Assembly (NCBI GenBank): GCA_000149265.1 | Contig: CH003163.1 | Coordinates: 183,143 to 247,142, forward strand | Direction: 5' to 3' | Origin: Ciona savignyi | Lineage: Eukaryota; Chordata; Ascidiacea; Phlebobranchia; Cionidae | DNA: 64,000 bases | Part shown: positions 23,490 to 35,564 of the stretch, one piece after another | Layout: each line of letters starts with the position of its first letter | Position numbering within the stretch: position 1 is the stretch's first letter | Made by a program: the position numbers and the translations under genes | The notes under the pieces: generated by a model | The model's database searches: none | Seen by the model: only the letters and a program-made list of their open reading frames with translations | What the model was told of the DNA's origin: nothing

Positions 23490-23745
23490 CATGTGTACGA
23501 CGAATAAGCTTAAGGGGTTAGGCGTCGGTTGTGTATCTGGTTATCAACTTAGCGGACATTGCCTTGACCAAGTGAAATAATGTTCTACATATTAACGAAA
23601 CGTCTTTTTCAGACATAACACACTTCAATAGATGCGGTAACCCGGCGCTGGGCGTATAAGGTAAATGACGAATACCGCATGTTTCAATACCCCTTGCGTT
23701 TCATAATTACGGGGACATACATGAATATCCTATCCTATTAAAATC
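23490..23745 (+). repeat. tRNA-derived SINE, plus orientation (copy in gene-less unit)
   Basis: Near-identical to 18980-19240, with the same shortened tRNA-like head and GAATATCCTATCC tail. Confidence 0.65.
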
Positions 23746-23905
23746 ACAAGCGTCCACAAGGGTAAATAAAATGCTGATTACTTGGACAACTACGTCTGTT
23801 TAGGATAGGACGACATTCAATTTTTATTTTCCTGGATTGGGGAAAACACAATGTATGTAATTACTACATAACACGGGAAACGAATATCTCGCGCCCGGTG
23901 ACCAG

Positions 23906-24672
23906 TCAACTAAACCCCTTACAACTAAACCCCTACAACTGAACCCCTTTCAACTGAACACCTTACAACTGAACCCCTACAACTGAACCCTTTTACAACT
24001 AAACCCCTTACAACTGAACCCCTACAACTAAACCCCTTACAACACAACCCCTTACAACTAAACCCCTAGAACTGAACCCCTTTCAACTGAACCCCTTTCA
24101 ACTGAACCCCTTTCAACTGAACCCCTTACAACTGAACCCCTACAACTGAACCCTTTTACAACTGAACCTCTTACAACTGAACCCCCTACAACTTAACCCC
24201 TACAACTGAACCCCTACAACTGAAGCCCTTACAACTGAACCCTTTTACAACTGAATTCCTTACAACTGAACCCCTTACAACTGAACCCCTTACAACTGAA
24301 CCCCTTACAACTGAACCCCTTACAACTGAACCTCTACAACTGAACAACCTTACAACTGAACCACTTACAACTGAACCGCTTTCAACTGAACCCCTTTCAA
24401 CTGAACCCCTTACAATTGAACCCCTTTCAACTGAACCCCTTACAACTTAACCACTTACAGTTGTTGGGGTTAAGTTAAAGGGGGGTTCAGTTGTAAAGGG
24501 GTTCACTTAGAAAGGCGTTCAGTTGTAAAGGGGTTTAATTGAAAGGGTTTCATTTGTAAAGTGGTTCAGTTTAAAGGGTTTCAGTTGTAAAGGGGTTCAG
24601 TTGTAGGGGTTCAGTTGTAAGGGGTTCAGTTGTAAGGGGGTCAGTTGTAAGGGGTCCAGTTGTAGGGGGTTT
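23906..24672. repeat. Minisatellite array 2 with an orientation switch
   Basis: The ACAACTGAACCCCTT units run forward to about 24463. After CTTACAGTTGTTGGGG they continue as the reverse complement (AGGGGTTCAGTTGTA) to 24672. The result is a head-to-head inverted pair able to form a hairpin with arms of about 200 bases. Confidence 0.9.
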
Positions 24673-25634
24673 AGCGGTCATGGAACCCTCGTGCCCACCG
24701 CCGGGTTATCGGAGGTTAAATTTAAACGTTGATTTAGTTCAACTTGAGAGTGTTAAACCAAGTGTTAACCACGCTATTTGTAAAACCAATTTTGATTGCA
24801 TAATCTATATTTTGTCCTTGTTTAGTTTATTTTTTAAAGAGGTAAAATACGTGACCCTTCAATATAACATTATAAGATGTGTTAAAGTTTGCTATAAAAC
24901 AATAAATTGCAGTTATATAAAACACTTATAAATTAAAATAATGTGAATACAAGCATATATACCCTTAACTGTTAGTACCTTTATTAGAAATATATACCAT
25001 TACGGTTTATGTTTTTTGTCTACTACAATATTAAAATGTTAATAACAGCAAATAATTCCAGAAACAGAAATTTAAGTGATACAGTTAAATAAGGACAGGG
25101 AATAATCTACTTTATTACAATAAAAATTTAAATAGCTAGTATAATCTACTTTATAACAATAAAAATTTAAATAGCTAGTACAAGAATTTATAAAAAGTTA
25201 TCCACAAACCCCATTGTTAATAGCGACAGGAAAATTAATGATTTAATGAGTAAAAATCTTATTAATAATTAAAATTTATTATATTTCCAGCGCGCAGCGC
25301 CCCTGAATTACTGACAGTGTACTATACATCTTTCTCTGGATTAAAAGTTTAAAAGGTTTTGACAAAACCTATAAAAAAATGCTACAAAACTTGATAATCT
25401 TGCAATATATTTCTCGCACGTTACACTACCACACTTTTCATGCCTGGTCTGTTCGGCAGTGCACTAATTGTTATATATACTAACCGACATAATCCATTTC
25501 TCCGTCTGTAGATGTCTAAACAAGGTTAGGGTCATACCCAAAACGCCATGTACGGAATATGGAGCGTTGTCGTTTTGGATTTGCCTGTTTAGCACATGAC
25601 GACCAAATTTGTTTACCGACGGCAAGCGCCTTCA

Positions 25635-25644
25635 CCATATTTGG
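25635..25644. promoter_or_regulatory. CArG box retained in the gene-less unit
   Basis: CCATATTTGG in the same context as 22006-22015. It was evidently left behind when the cofilin exons were lost. Confidence 0.4.
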
Positions 25645-26118
25645 TAATCCGATCGGTTTTAAATGCTCGCGTATCACCACACTAGGTTAAGAATACATCA
25701 TATCACACCGATCCTATTGCAATTTGTTGCTAAGGGGCTAGACTGAAACAGTTTCCAAAATTAGCGATTAGTCTATACTTGCGCTATTGCCTAAAACGGT
25801 TTTATATTTTTACGAGTCATTTTTTTGACTGTATTATGAAAATTGCAATTGTAAAACCTGTTATTTATAACTCATACATTCAATACTAATAAAGCAAAAC
25901 ATTAACTTCTGGCACCTTACTCGCTTCTTGAAATAAAGCGTGGAGCTTACAAGTAAAAACTGACAAAGCCGCTTTTCTAAATTAATCCATGCAAAAATAC
26001 ATTATTACGGGGAAATACACGAATGGAATCACAAGGCACAGCACGACTAAGTGCGTGCCATTAAAATAATACAAATATAACAGGATAGTCTGATTTTTCA
26101 TCGTTTCCTTCCTTAAAC

Positions 26119-26180
26119 ATGACGTAATTTTATAGTCACGCGTGAGCATCAATTTAATTCTATATATTTATAAAAGTTTG
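26119..26180. promoter_or_regulatory. CRE-like plus TATA-like block, gene-less unit
   Basis: ATGACGTAA at 26119-26127, followed by TATATATTTATAAAAG, as in unit 1. Confidence 0.35.
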
Positions 26181-26884
26181 GTACAAAGGTCGGTTTTGGG
26201 AACAGAGTTTTATATAATTCTATTTTACAACGTTAAACACGAACCACGGAAATCGTTTTTGACGTTTATTACTACACATCGCTCACATTGACTATACATT
26301 GCTCTTTTTTATAGGACAACATAAATTTTTGACATCGTATTTAAATATTCGGATTTATATTGTACCATTACGATAATCTGGATATTTGTTAACATATTCT
26401 GAATGGGCACTTATAGACAGATAACAAGAGACTTTCAAAACACTTTTATTTGTAGATTTTGATTGTAGGGCACGTAATATGTTTGTGCATGCAAACACAA
26501 CCAAGTCACTTGGTATACCTATACATAATCACACTTAATATACATAATTACACTTAATAAGAGAAAGTTCGACACAGGGTGGACGCTTGCATGGCAAACC
26601 TTCGAACATGTGGAGTCTCAATGCGTAGGTTCGTTGTGTTCCAGAACTGATAATAATGTTTTGGAAAAACTATTGTTTACCAGGTTGCTTATTGTCATTA
26701 ACCAGGTTTTGTAAATTACATTGTAGTGTTGAAAATTCTCTTTGAGTGATGTACTCACTGTTAATGATATGCTGTTATTCAAATGCGCAATACGACGTCA
26801 TCGGTAAAAAAGTCATTACAACAATTGCGGGTATGTGTTATTTAAATGGCGACAAAGGAATTTTTGTCACTAGTTGAGATAAAT

Positions 26885-26955
26885 ACTTAAAAAAGACCTA
26901 CTTAAAAAACTTAAAAAAGACCTACTTAAAAAACTTAAAAAAGACCTACTTGGTA
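26885..26955. repeat. Short tandem repeat, about 24 bp, three copies
   Basis: AAAAAAGACCTACTT is repeated three times with ACTTAAAAA spacers. It is a local expansion of a segment present once in the other units. Confidence 0.75.
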
Positions 26956-27142
26956 CTTAAAAAAGACAAATCTGAAGTTAATGTCGCTTAGAAATTCCAT
27001 TTTACTGATCGTTTATTCTTTGTTTAAAGTATCGCGTTCTTGTTAATGTTGTAGAAGCCAACACGTAGACAGCTAGTAGTTTAGTTTTAGATTGGCCACG
27101 ATGTGCGCAACGTTTTTTTTTCTTTTTTTTTTTAATTTTTTT

Positions 27143-27225
27143 ACCGACACAAGTTTCGAACCCAAGATTGGGGACGTCGTATTTGTATCGGTCGCGCTAA
27201 ACACTCGGCCACACGACCGTACAAC
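27143..27225 (-). repeat. tRNA-like sequence within unit (copy c), at the LINE junction
   Basis: Matches copies a and b. Immediately after ACAACAG the sequence switches to a T-run and LINE sequence, so this is the insertion point. Confidence 0.55.
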
Positions 27226-27227
27226 AG

Positions 27228-30200
27228 TTTTTTTTATATTTTGCTATATTATTACCACAAAAAAAGGAGTATATTGGAAAGCTAAACAATGAAATAAAGA
27301 ATAGCCACAAAGAGATTAAATGGAGCTCCACTTTTTAAAATGGAGGTTTGTCTTATTGTTTTTTTGGCTATTATAAATTCGGATATACGTACGTGTTCAA
27401 TGTCTCGTATAGATAAGTTTAGTAATGATTTATCTTCTGTTATTTTGCACTTATAAATATAAAATCGGGCACACAAAAGCATACAGTTTAAAATATCATG
27501 GTTGTCTACACCAAAAAAGCAATTTTGCGGGGATAAACTCAGGGGCTTTCGTAATTTCACACATATCCAGTTTTCAACTTCAGTCCAAAACGACATCACA
27601 GCGGAACAAAAGTAAAATACAAGGGAAAGGGTTTCGGGTTCGCATTTTGCAAAAGGTACACAAGCTGTCTTTTATTCCCAATTTAACTAAAAGACTATTT
27701 GTTATACCGTGATTGTGAAGTTTTATTTGGAATGATCGTAATTTTGTTTCTAGCGTGCATTTATATATGTTTGTGTAAGCTTTTTCCCAGTTAATCGAGA
27801 GCCCAAGAAAGCTACTCCATTTCTGCTGTTGCTTAATAGCGCCATCGTGTGTGGCTGATATTATTCTGTAGTAAAATGCATTTGTAGTTTTAAATTCTAA
27901 TACCTGGATTCGTAAGTCCCGCACTTATGATTGGCCACTTTATTGTATTTGAATTTGGAAGTTCTGCCTGATCCCAAGTCTCCGGAATGGAACGTATCAG
28001 TTTGTTGTATTGTTTGTAGTCAACCTTATTTCCTCTCATAGAAAAAACGTTGACCGGATCACCATAGCTGCGGTAGACATTAGATTTGTTTATTAACTGG
28101 GAATAATTAAAGATGCCGGATTGTACAAATTCTTCGATGAAAAAAGTGCGTGCTTTAGTTGCTTGCACAAACAAAATATATGCTTCCAGGTCAATCATGG
28201 CAGCCCCACCGTTGTTTACGGGACTATATAGAGTGCTTCTTTTGATTCGCTCCCACTTGGAGCCCCACACAAATTTAAAAAGTATTGAATTTAGTGATAA
28301 AATTAAAGATTTCGGGAGTAAAACTGGTAGGACGCTAACTTTGTAAGTAAGAAGTGGTACTACCAGGGCTTTAACAATGGTTATTTTGTCAATTAGAGTT
28401 AATGTGCGCCCAAACCATATCTTTAAAAGAGATTCAATTTTTTTAAGTGGTGACGCAAGATTAAGGTCTAAAATAAGTTGTGCGTTTCCAGGAAAAGGGA
28501 TTTCTACGCCTAGATACTTTATTTGGTTTGTAGGCCATTTTAAACCATCACCGGAATATGGCTTATGGGTGCATCCTTTTATGCTTCCCGCATAAAACGC
28601 TAATGAAGTTAAAGAAGTTCAAGACGCAGCCGGACAATTTCCCAAAGTTATTCAGTATTTGGAAAACGGTTTTAAAGCTTTGGTATTCACCGTCAATAAA
28701 TATAACCTTGTCATCCGCTAAAAGTGAAACTTTTATTTGGTTGTTTAAATTTTTGATACCGTTAAAATCGGCATTTCGAAGTTCTGAAGCAAGCGTTTCT
28801 ATTGCCAGGACAAATAGTGTCGGTGAAAGAGGGTCACCTTGGCGAACACCTCTTTTAATATCGAACTATTGTGACAGATGGCCATTATTAGTTACAGCGC
28901 ATTTTGGATTTTGATAAAGATTATTGATCCATTTTTGTATATATTTTCCAAATCCCCATTTTTTCAAATTTTTTTTTATGAACATCCAATCTAATGTGTC
29001 GAATGCTTTGTAAACGTGCAACACTTATAATGGCGGTGCGCGGGTATGTTCTCTTCCTCGCAGTAGTCCATTGCGTTAAATAATAGTCTGATATTTTCGC
29101 CAATATACCGACCGACCTTTGATGAAACCATTTTGATCTGGGTGTATAAGAGTGGACAGATAGTTCTTAATTCGATTGTTAATAACTTTTGAGAGTTTTT
29201 TGTAATCCACATTCAAGAGGGTAATTGGGCGGTAGTTTGTTGCAAGTAAGGGATCTTTATCGCCCTTAGGAATAAAAGTTATTATACCTTGTTTCTGGGT
29301 ATCAGATAAAGTTAACTCTCTTTCAGTATAGCGAAGCGCGTCAATTATAAAAGTTTTCACGTCGGGCCAAAAGGTTTTATAGAACTTGGCGGGAAAGCCG
29401 TCACTGCCTGGTGATTTGTTATAGGGCATCGTTTTTTAACGCGTTGTAGCACTCTTTTCTGTAATTGGGTGATATATGCTGTTAGATTTGTCGATGTCAA
29501 GCTGTGGTAACGTTAGCTTAGCCAAATAATTTGTGATGTTCTGTGGCTCGATTGTTGAACTTCTATCATCGTATAGACGCTCATAAAACATCCCCAGTTC
29601 TTTAATAATATCTTTCTGATGCGTTAGAATGATACTATTTTCTGTTTTAAGTTGGAATATTGCCTTTTTGTTTGCGTTGCGTTTCTCAAGGTTTAAAAAG
29701 TATTTTGTGCATTTTTCTCCGTTTTCTGCCCACCTTGCTCTACTTCTTATTGTCGCCCCCCCAAGATCGGTTTTCAACGAGATCATCGAGCTCCTTGCGC
29801 AAGCTTTTTATTCGCTCGCGGAGCTGTTGAGATGGGTTCTTAAGTTGGGGGTAACGCGTCTCGACGTCAGAAAAAAATCAATACGGCTCGCTGAGTATGG
29901 ATTTAGTTAAAAACGTGTTTATTTCCTTGTGTTAGAATTTTTTATCCGAAAAATATGTTTCAGTCCAAAAGTTTCCATATAGGCTACGCGGTTATCTTGT
30001 CCTTTGATTCTGTGTTTCTATCGACGGAACGTTGATGCCGGTCCAGATTTGGGTTTAAAATTAAGTTAAAGTCACCTCCAATTATAAGGTCAGATTTATT
30101 TGATAGACCCTCGACGGTTTGAAACGCAGGTCTTCAAAGAAGTGGGGGTCGTCATTGTTTGGGGCATATAGGTTAACCAGGGTCAGTTTCAGAGAGTCTA

Positions 30201-31150
30201 AGATCATTTCTGTTATTAAGTATTTACCGCTTGGGTCTGCAATGTAATTAATCACCGTGTAAGAGGTTTTTTTGTCAAAGAGTATCGCTACTCCTTTGCT
30301 CCTGCTGGTACCATGGGCCCATATTATATTTGAGCCCCATTCCATTTCCCATATTTTTTCAGTTTCAAGTGTACTGTGCGTTTCTTGCAAAAGCACAATG
30401 CTAAAACCCTTTTTGCGAATAAAATCGAAAACGGTCATCCGTTTTAAACTATTTCTTAGCCCGGCAACATTAAAGTAGGCAAAATTAACCGACATTATAC
30501 AAATATTTATGAATATATAAAAGCAACAAAGAGCCTTATCTCAATCTCTTTATGATGCGAGTTCGATGGACTCTTCCAATTCCATCCCACAGTTGCATAC
30601 AATTCGACTGTCGTCTTCGATTGTCTTTGCACTGATGAGGTTTAACAGTTGCAGTTCATAATTCGTTTACCACAGGTTTTGTTTTTGCAAAGTTTGCTTT
30701 GATTCCTCGGTGGTGCCAGGTTCAGATCGCCAGAAGAACAGAACACCGATCGCAGTAAGCAGTGGCAGCTTTGCATCATCTGATGTTGCATCATCTAAAA
30801 TTAGCCCATCGGTTTTGCAATACGGACAGGTCACCTTAAATTGATTTTTACTCATGCTCACCGTTTTAGACCGTGGTTGTTCGGGTGTTGGACTGGTTCT
30901 TGGCCTTTTCGTTCCTGTCGAATCATTGTATTTAGTGTTATTTGTTTTTTGAGGTTTTGTGTTTTGAGCCGATTCCTGTAAGGTAGGTTCCTCGAGGGAA
31001 TCTACACATGTGTCTCCATCTTCGTGTTCATTTGTTTCTTTTATTATTATAGTTTTCGCAGGGTTTGCTTGTGGCGGGTCGTCGTTCTTTTGTAATATTT
31101 GAAGCGCCGGGTATTGGGCAGGCGGGAATCTCCTCGGGCAAGTGGCGAGT
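27228..31150 (-). mobile_element. Decayed L1/Tx1-like non-LTR retrotransposon (LINE), 5'-truncated
   Basis: The element lies on the minus strand, and its 3' end is an A-rich tail, seen as a run of T at 27228-27236. Reading from right to left: the tail of an ORF1-like protein (about 30664-31110, with a VTCPYCKTDG cysteine motif); an AP-endonuclease domain (about 30050-30495: FAYFNVAGLRNS, IVLLQETHS, GVAILFD, LVNLYAPN, then IGGDFN in a shifted frame); and reverse transcriptase (about 28400-29790: NKSPGSDGFPAKFYKTFW, IPKGDKD, NYRPITLLNVDYK, HPDQNGFIKGRS, FEKAFDTLDW, KRGVRQGDPLSP, and the active-site LADD at about 28709-28720). A C-terminal region with CTFC follows. Frameshifts and stops break all domains, so it is dead. 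The N-GFIKGR style RT places it near the L1/Tx1 group by recognition only. Confidence 0.88.
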
Positions 31151-31583
31151 TTTAAACGTTGATTTAGTTCAACTTGAGAGTGTTAAACCAAGTGTTAACC
31201 ACGCTATTTGTAAAACCAATTTTGATTGCATAATTTATATTTTGTCCTTGTTTAGTTTGTTTTTTAAAGAGGTAAAATACGTGACCCTTCAATATAAGAT
31301 GTGTTAAAGTTTGCTATAAAACAATAAATTGCAGTTATATAAAACACCTATAAATCGCAGTTATATAAAACACTTATAAATTAAAATAATGTGAATACAA
31401 GCATATATACCCTTAACTGTTAGTACCTTTATTAGAAATATATATCATTACAGTTTATTTTTTTTATCTACTACAATATTAAAATGATAATAACAGCGAA
31501 TTAATTTCAAAACCAGAAATTTAAGTGAAACAGTAAAATAAAGACCGGGAATAATCTACTCTATTACATAACAAGCTAGATTA

Positions 31584-32300
31584 TCATGCGTAGATGTATT
31601 CATTGCTGTCTTTATCCAGTACTACTGGTTTCCCTTGAAAGCCAGTAATTACTATTTTGTCCAAATTGTAAAGCGTCTGAATCACTGTGTTAATACATTT
31701 CTCTTCACGGGATTGCATATCAACTATTGTTACCCCAGAAGTAAATTTTGCCTTCAGTGCTTCTTTCGTGGTCTTTGTCAGTATTTTATCTTTAATATTG
31801 GCTGCATCCGGAGACCACACGAGGAAACATAGTTTATGACAGCTTGGTTTAGGTTCAGTAGAGAAGCTGACATTCAACAAAGCATATCTAGAAGATAATG
31901 ATTTAAATTTATTTGCAAAATCAGCAGAATATGTTTTTATGTTCTTTTTAACGCAGTGATTAACGAAATAGTTTTTGTAAACGTAATGGAAAAATAACCA
32001 ACCAGATGATGTAAATAAAATAACAGGCGTGTTTAAGACCCTGACCAGAATATTAACATAACAACCGGTACTAACATATGTCAGAAGGGCATATTATTAC
32101 CTGCATGCGTCGTCTGGGAAGCCATCTGTAAGTTCTTTGAATGGATCAGGTGACGCTTTACTTATTTCTGATCCCTCTTCCAAAAAGACCAGATCCTGGC
32201 TTAGATCTAACTTGAACCGGCACCCTTCAGTATTCTGACGATTTACACTGGTATATGCTGAGATTACATTATCGCTAACTTTTATACCATACTGTGCCAT
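31584..32300 (-). CDS. cfl: ADF/cofilin, copy 2 (regulatory Ser replaced by Tyr)
   Basis: Exons 32101-32300 (ATG 32298-32300) and 31584-31887 on the minus strand, with the same split Arg codon and 167-residue length as copy 1. Signature segments are present: DPFKELTDGFPDDACRYALL, LCFLVWSPDAANIKDKI and the long helix TTKEALKAKF. The start reads MAQYGIKVSD, so the serine that LIM kinases phosphorylate in animal cofilins is a tyrosine here (codon TAT against TCT in the other copies). If translated, it should escape normal Ser-phosphorylation control. It groups with copy 3 (shared DLSQDLVFLEEG). The upstream block is shorter than in units 1, 4 and 5 and lacks the CArG segment. The AATAAA seen 19 bases past the stop in copy 1 is AATAGA here. 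A LINE was inserted about 0.4 kb beyond its 3' end. Confidence 0.9.
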
Positions 32301-32810
32301 TATTATCGTTTTTTGTATATTAACAGGTTGTGTTGATTTTTATGAAGCTGTTTAAACAAGTTGTTAATAAAATAGCTAGGTCAACTTATGCATACATTTG
32401 ATTGTGCAGCCTATTATGGTTGTTAACATAGAATTGAAACAGCTGTGTGGCAACTATACAACGCAATACCAACACTTTATATTTACTGGTACCTACAACA
32501 ATAAAAAATTAAATAGCTAGTACAAGAATTTATAAAAAGTTATCCACAAACCCCATTGTTAATAGCGACAGAAAAATTAAAGATTAATTGAGTAAAAATC
32601 TCTGTAATAATTAAAATTTATTATATTTTCAGCTATAGCATTGTCCCTGCATTACTGACAGTTTATATCTTGCTCTGGATTACAAGTGTAAAAGGTTTTG
32701 ACAAAACCTATAAAAAATTTTCACTTGGCACAGCATGACTAAATGCGGTCCGTTAAAATAATACAAATAGAACAGGATAGTTCGATTTTTCATTGTTTCC
32801 TTCCTTAAAC

Positions 32811-32875
32811 ATGACGTAATTTCATAGTCACGCGTGAGTCTCAATTTAATTCTATATATTTATAAAAGCTTGGTA
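32811..32875. promoter_or_regulatory. CRE-like plus TATA-like block, unit 2
   Basis: ATGACGTAA at 32811-32819, followed by TATATATTTATAAAAGC, about 0.5 kb upstream of the copy 2 ATG. The intervening segment present in unit 1 is deleted. Confidence 0.4.
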
Positions 32876-33229
32876 CAAAGGTCGGTTTTGGGAACAGAGC
32901 TGTATATAATTCTATTATACAACGCTAAACACGACCCACGGAAATAGTTTTTGACGTTTATTACTACACATCGCTCCCATTAACTATACATTGCTCTTTT
33001 TTATAAGACAACATAAATTTTTGACATCGTATTTAAATATTCGGATTTATATTGTACAATTACTAGAATCTGGATATTTGTTAACATATTCTGAATGGGC
33101 ACTTATAGACAGATAACTAGAGACTATCAAAACACTTTTATTAGTAGATTTTGATTGTAGGGCACGTAATATGTTTGTGCATGCAAACACAACCGAGTCC
33201 CCTGGTTAACCTACATAATCACACTTATA

Positions 33230-34660
33230 ATATATTTTATACAAACTGTACGCTTATGTTAATACTCTATATAACCATTTTACCCATTAAACTTTATATC
33301 TTTGTTTTCATAATAAAGTGTTCACGTTGGTATACAATTAAAAACAACAACTCAAAACAAAAAAGTGAGGTGAATTGTCCTATATAGTTCTAAGATAACA
33401 TAGTAAGAATATTGCCCACAATACCAAGAAAATATGGAAAACAGCCATGCCACATTATATAACACCCCCACAAATATTAATTTGATTTTATATTTCGTTT
33501 CCTTATATCATATATCGAGCGTTAAATTAGACTGATCACCAGTTTCATTATTTTTTGTGATTTCCCGAAAAGTGTTAGAGATAGGTGCGGCGGAGCGGCT
33601 CTAGCCGTACGCTGCAATAGGTACGGGGCATACGCAACTTTTTGTTTGTATTCAAATTTTTGATTTATTTACTTTTATATTAAGTGTCTAGCTTGCGCAT
33701 GTTAGACATTTTTAAACTTTATAATAAAAAGAAGTATATATTATTTTTCAGTCAAGAGATATCGACAATTACACTAAAAATTCCACGGCCACCGTCTGGT
33801 TATCTGAGTTACGATTAAAACATTGCAGATGTTTTTTTTTTACTTTCGAGTGTCAAACCACGTGCTAATACCACGACATATATATGTAACACCAATTTCG
33901 ATTGCATAATTTGTAATTTTTCCTTGTTTAGTTTATTTTTCACCTTCTTTAGGGTAATAAAGAATAAATGAAAGCAAGAAAAAACTAGAAAAAACTTAAA
34001 ACAAATCAGTTGTATGAACATGATATTACACGGACGGGATACGTGTCCATTAAATCAAACCTTAAAAAAGTGGGGAAGTCGGCCCCTGTAAACACAGTTT
34101 ACCTATGAACCAAACCCCCTAAAATAAAAAATAATAGTCTTTAGCGCCACATGACCAACCACCGTACTCGTCAAGGTTGAATAACCTATCAACTAACATG
34201 GGGCATTGCCGGGTAAAATGTTTTGTGAGTTAGCCGAGTTAACATTTTTTTATATGTTGATTAAATTAAGAGGTATGGGGCTGTATTGGTTATATATTTC
34301 CAGGTGGGGCAGGCAGGCAATTTAAATTATCAGTACCTTGTTGAATAGGATAAATATTTCCAATAGTTTTTTGCAACTCCGATTGTCCAGTATTGTAAGT
34401 ACAGAAGCTGCACACTTCATCAAGAAACGAAATTTAATCCGTTAAAGAAGTTAATTTAGACTTTAGGATTTCCCCAAGTTTACTAACGATATTCGCGATT
34501 ATTTCGATACGTGACACGCAATTATCAATATGTTTTTTTTAAGTATTGTTGCAACCCTAGTATTAACATAGCTTTTAGTTTTCAACTTTTTGGCCAAACC
34601 TTGTAACTGGCCTCGACCTTAACTGTGATTTCCAGATCTCCATCTGGTTATCAGATTTTG
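33230..34660. other. Long spacer of the duplicated unit, no gene
   Basis: 33235-33800 matches 47380-48540 (for example TTCACGTTGGTATACAA and the TTTCCCGAAAA segment). 33840-34060 resembles the cofilin 3' flank (GAGTGTCAAACCACGTG, TTGCATAATTTGTAA) but no cofilin exons follow. Confidence 0.5.
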
Positions 34661-35260
34661 TTTAAGGGAAAGTTCGACACAGGGTGGACGCTTGCATCGA
34701 TGCTCATTCATTGTGGCAAACCTTCGAACATGTGGAGTCTCAATGCGTAGGTTCGTTGTGTTCCAGAACTGATGATAATGTTTTGGAAAAACTATTGTTT
34801 ACCAGGTTGCTTATTGTCATTAATCAGGTTTTGTAAATTACATTGTAATGTTGAAAATCTCTTTGAGTGATGTACTCACTGTTAATGATATGCTGTTATT
34901 CAAATCACATGCGCAATACGACGTCATCAACCACTGTACGACGTCATCAACCCGTGTACACTAGTTGAGATAAATACAAAAAAAGTTATGGAACTTGAAA
35001 ATGGCAGCATAATAACTTGAAGGTAGTTTACAGAAAAATAATGGTACAGGGAATAAAGTTCAAATGACGGTACTTAAAAAAGAATCTGAAATTAATGTCG
35101 CTTAGAAATTCTATTTTACTGATCGTTTATTCTTTGTTCAAAGTATCGCGTTCTTGTTAATGTTGTAGAAGCCAACACGTAGACAGCTAGTAGTTTAGTT
35201 TTAGATTGGCCTCGATGTGCGCAACGGTTTTTTTTTCATTTTGTTTATTATTATTTTTTT

Positions 35261-35343
35261 ACCGACACAAGTTTCGAACCCAAGATTGGGGACGTCGTAT
35301 ATGTATCGGTCGCGCTAACCACTATGCCAATCGACCGTACAAC
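35261..35343 (-). repeat. tRNA-like sequence within unit (copy d)
   Basis: Matches copies a-c, with a small change (ACTATGCCAATCG) in the A-box part. Confidence 0.55.
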
Positions 35344-35354
35344 AGTTTTTTTTA

Positions 35355-35466
35355 ACCGAGCCAAGTTTCGATCCAATGATGGGCTCGTCACTAGGACCGT
35401 TTTTTGTGTATAAGAGTCGTTATATGTATCGGTCGCGTTAACCATTTAGCCACACGACCGTACAAC
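35355..35466 (-). repeat. Second, diverged tRNA-like sequence adjacent to copy d
   Basis: It has the same ends (ACCGAGCCAAGTTTCGA .. CACACGACCGTACAAC) and lies directly after copy d, so the tRNA-like module is duplicated in tandem in this unit. It carries an insertion of about 30 bases. Confidence 0.5.
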
Positions 35467-35564
35467 AGAACGGTTGATGTAACAAAAGTAATTATCGATA
35501 AGAAGCACCGTCTACCGGATTACAATACTGGTAAATGGGCTGAAGGGTAGGTTAAGCGTATTTA

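Larger units (their letters stand above)
24680..26560. repeat. Cofilin unit with the gene deleted
   Basis: The 3' flank (CAACTTGAGAGTGTTAAACC at about 24740 to GGGAATAATCTACTTTATTACA at about 25118) and the upstream block (from ATTTAAATAGCTAGTACAAG, about 25165) are both present and near-identical to unit 1. The coding exons and the about 930 bases between the two flanks are absent. The junction carries a tandem duplication of about 40 bases (ATAATCTACTTTAT..AATAGCTAGT twice). Confidence 0.85.

Noticed and set aside
23906..24463. CRISPR-like regular repeat
   Set aside because: The units are contiguous with no unique spacers, and the genome is eukaryotic. This is a minisatellite.
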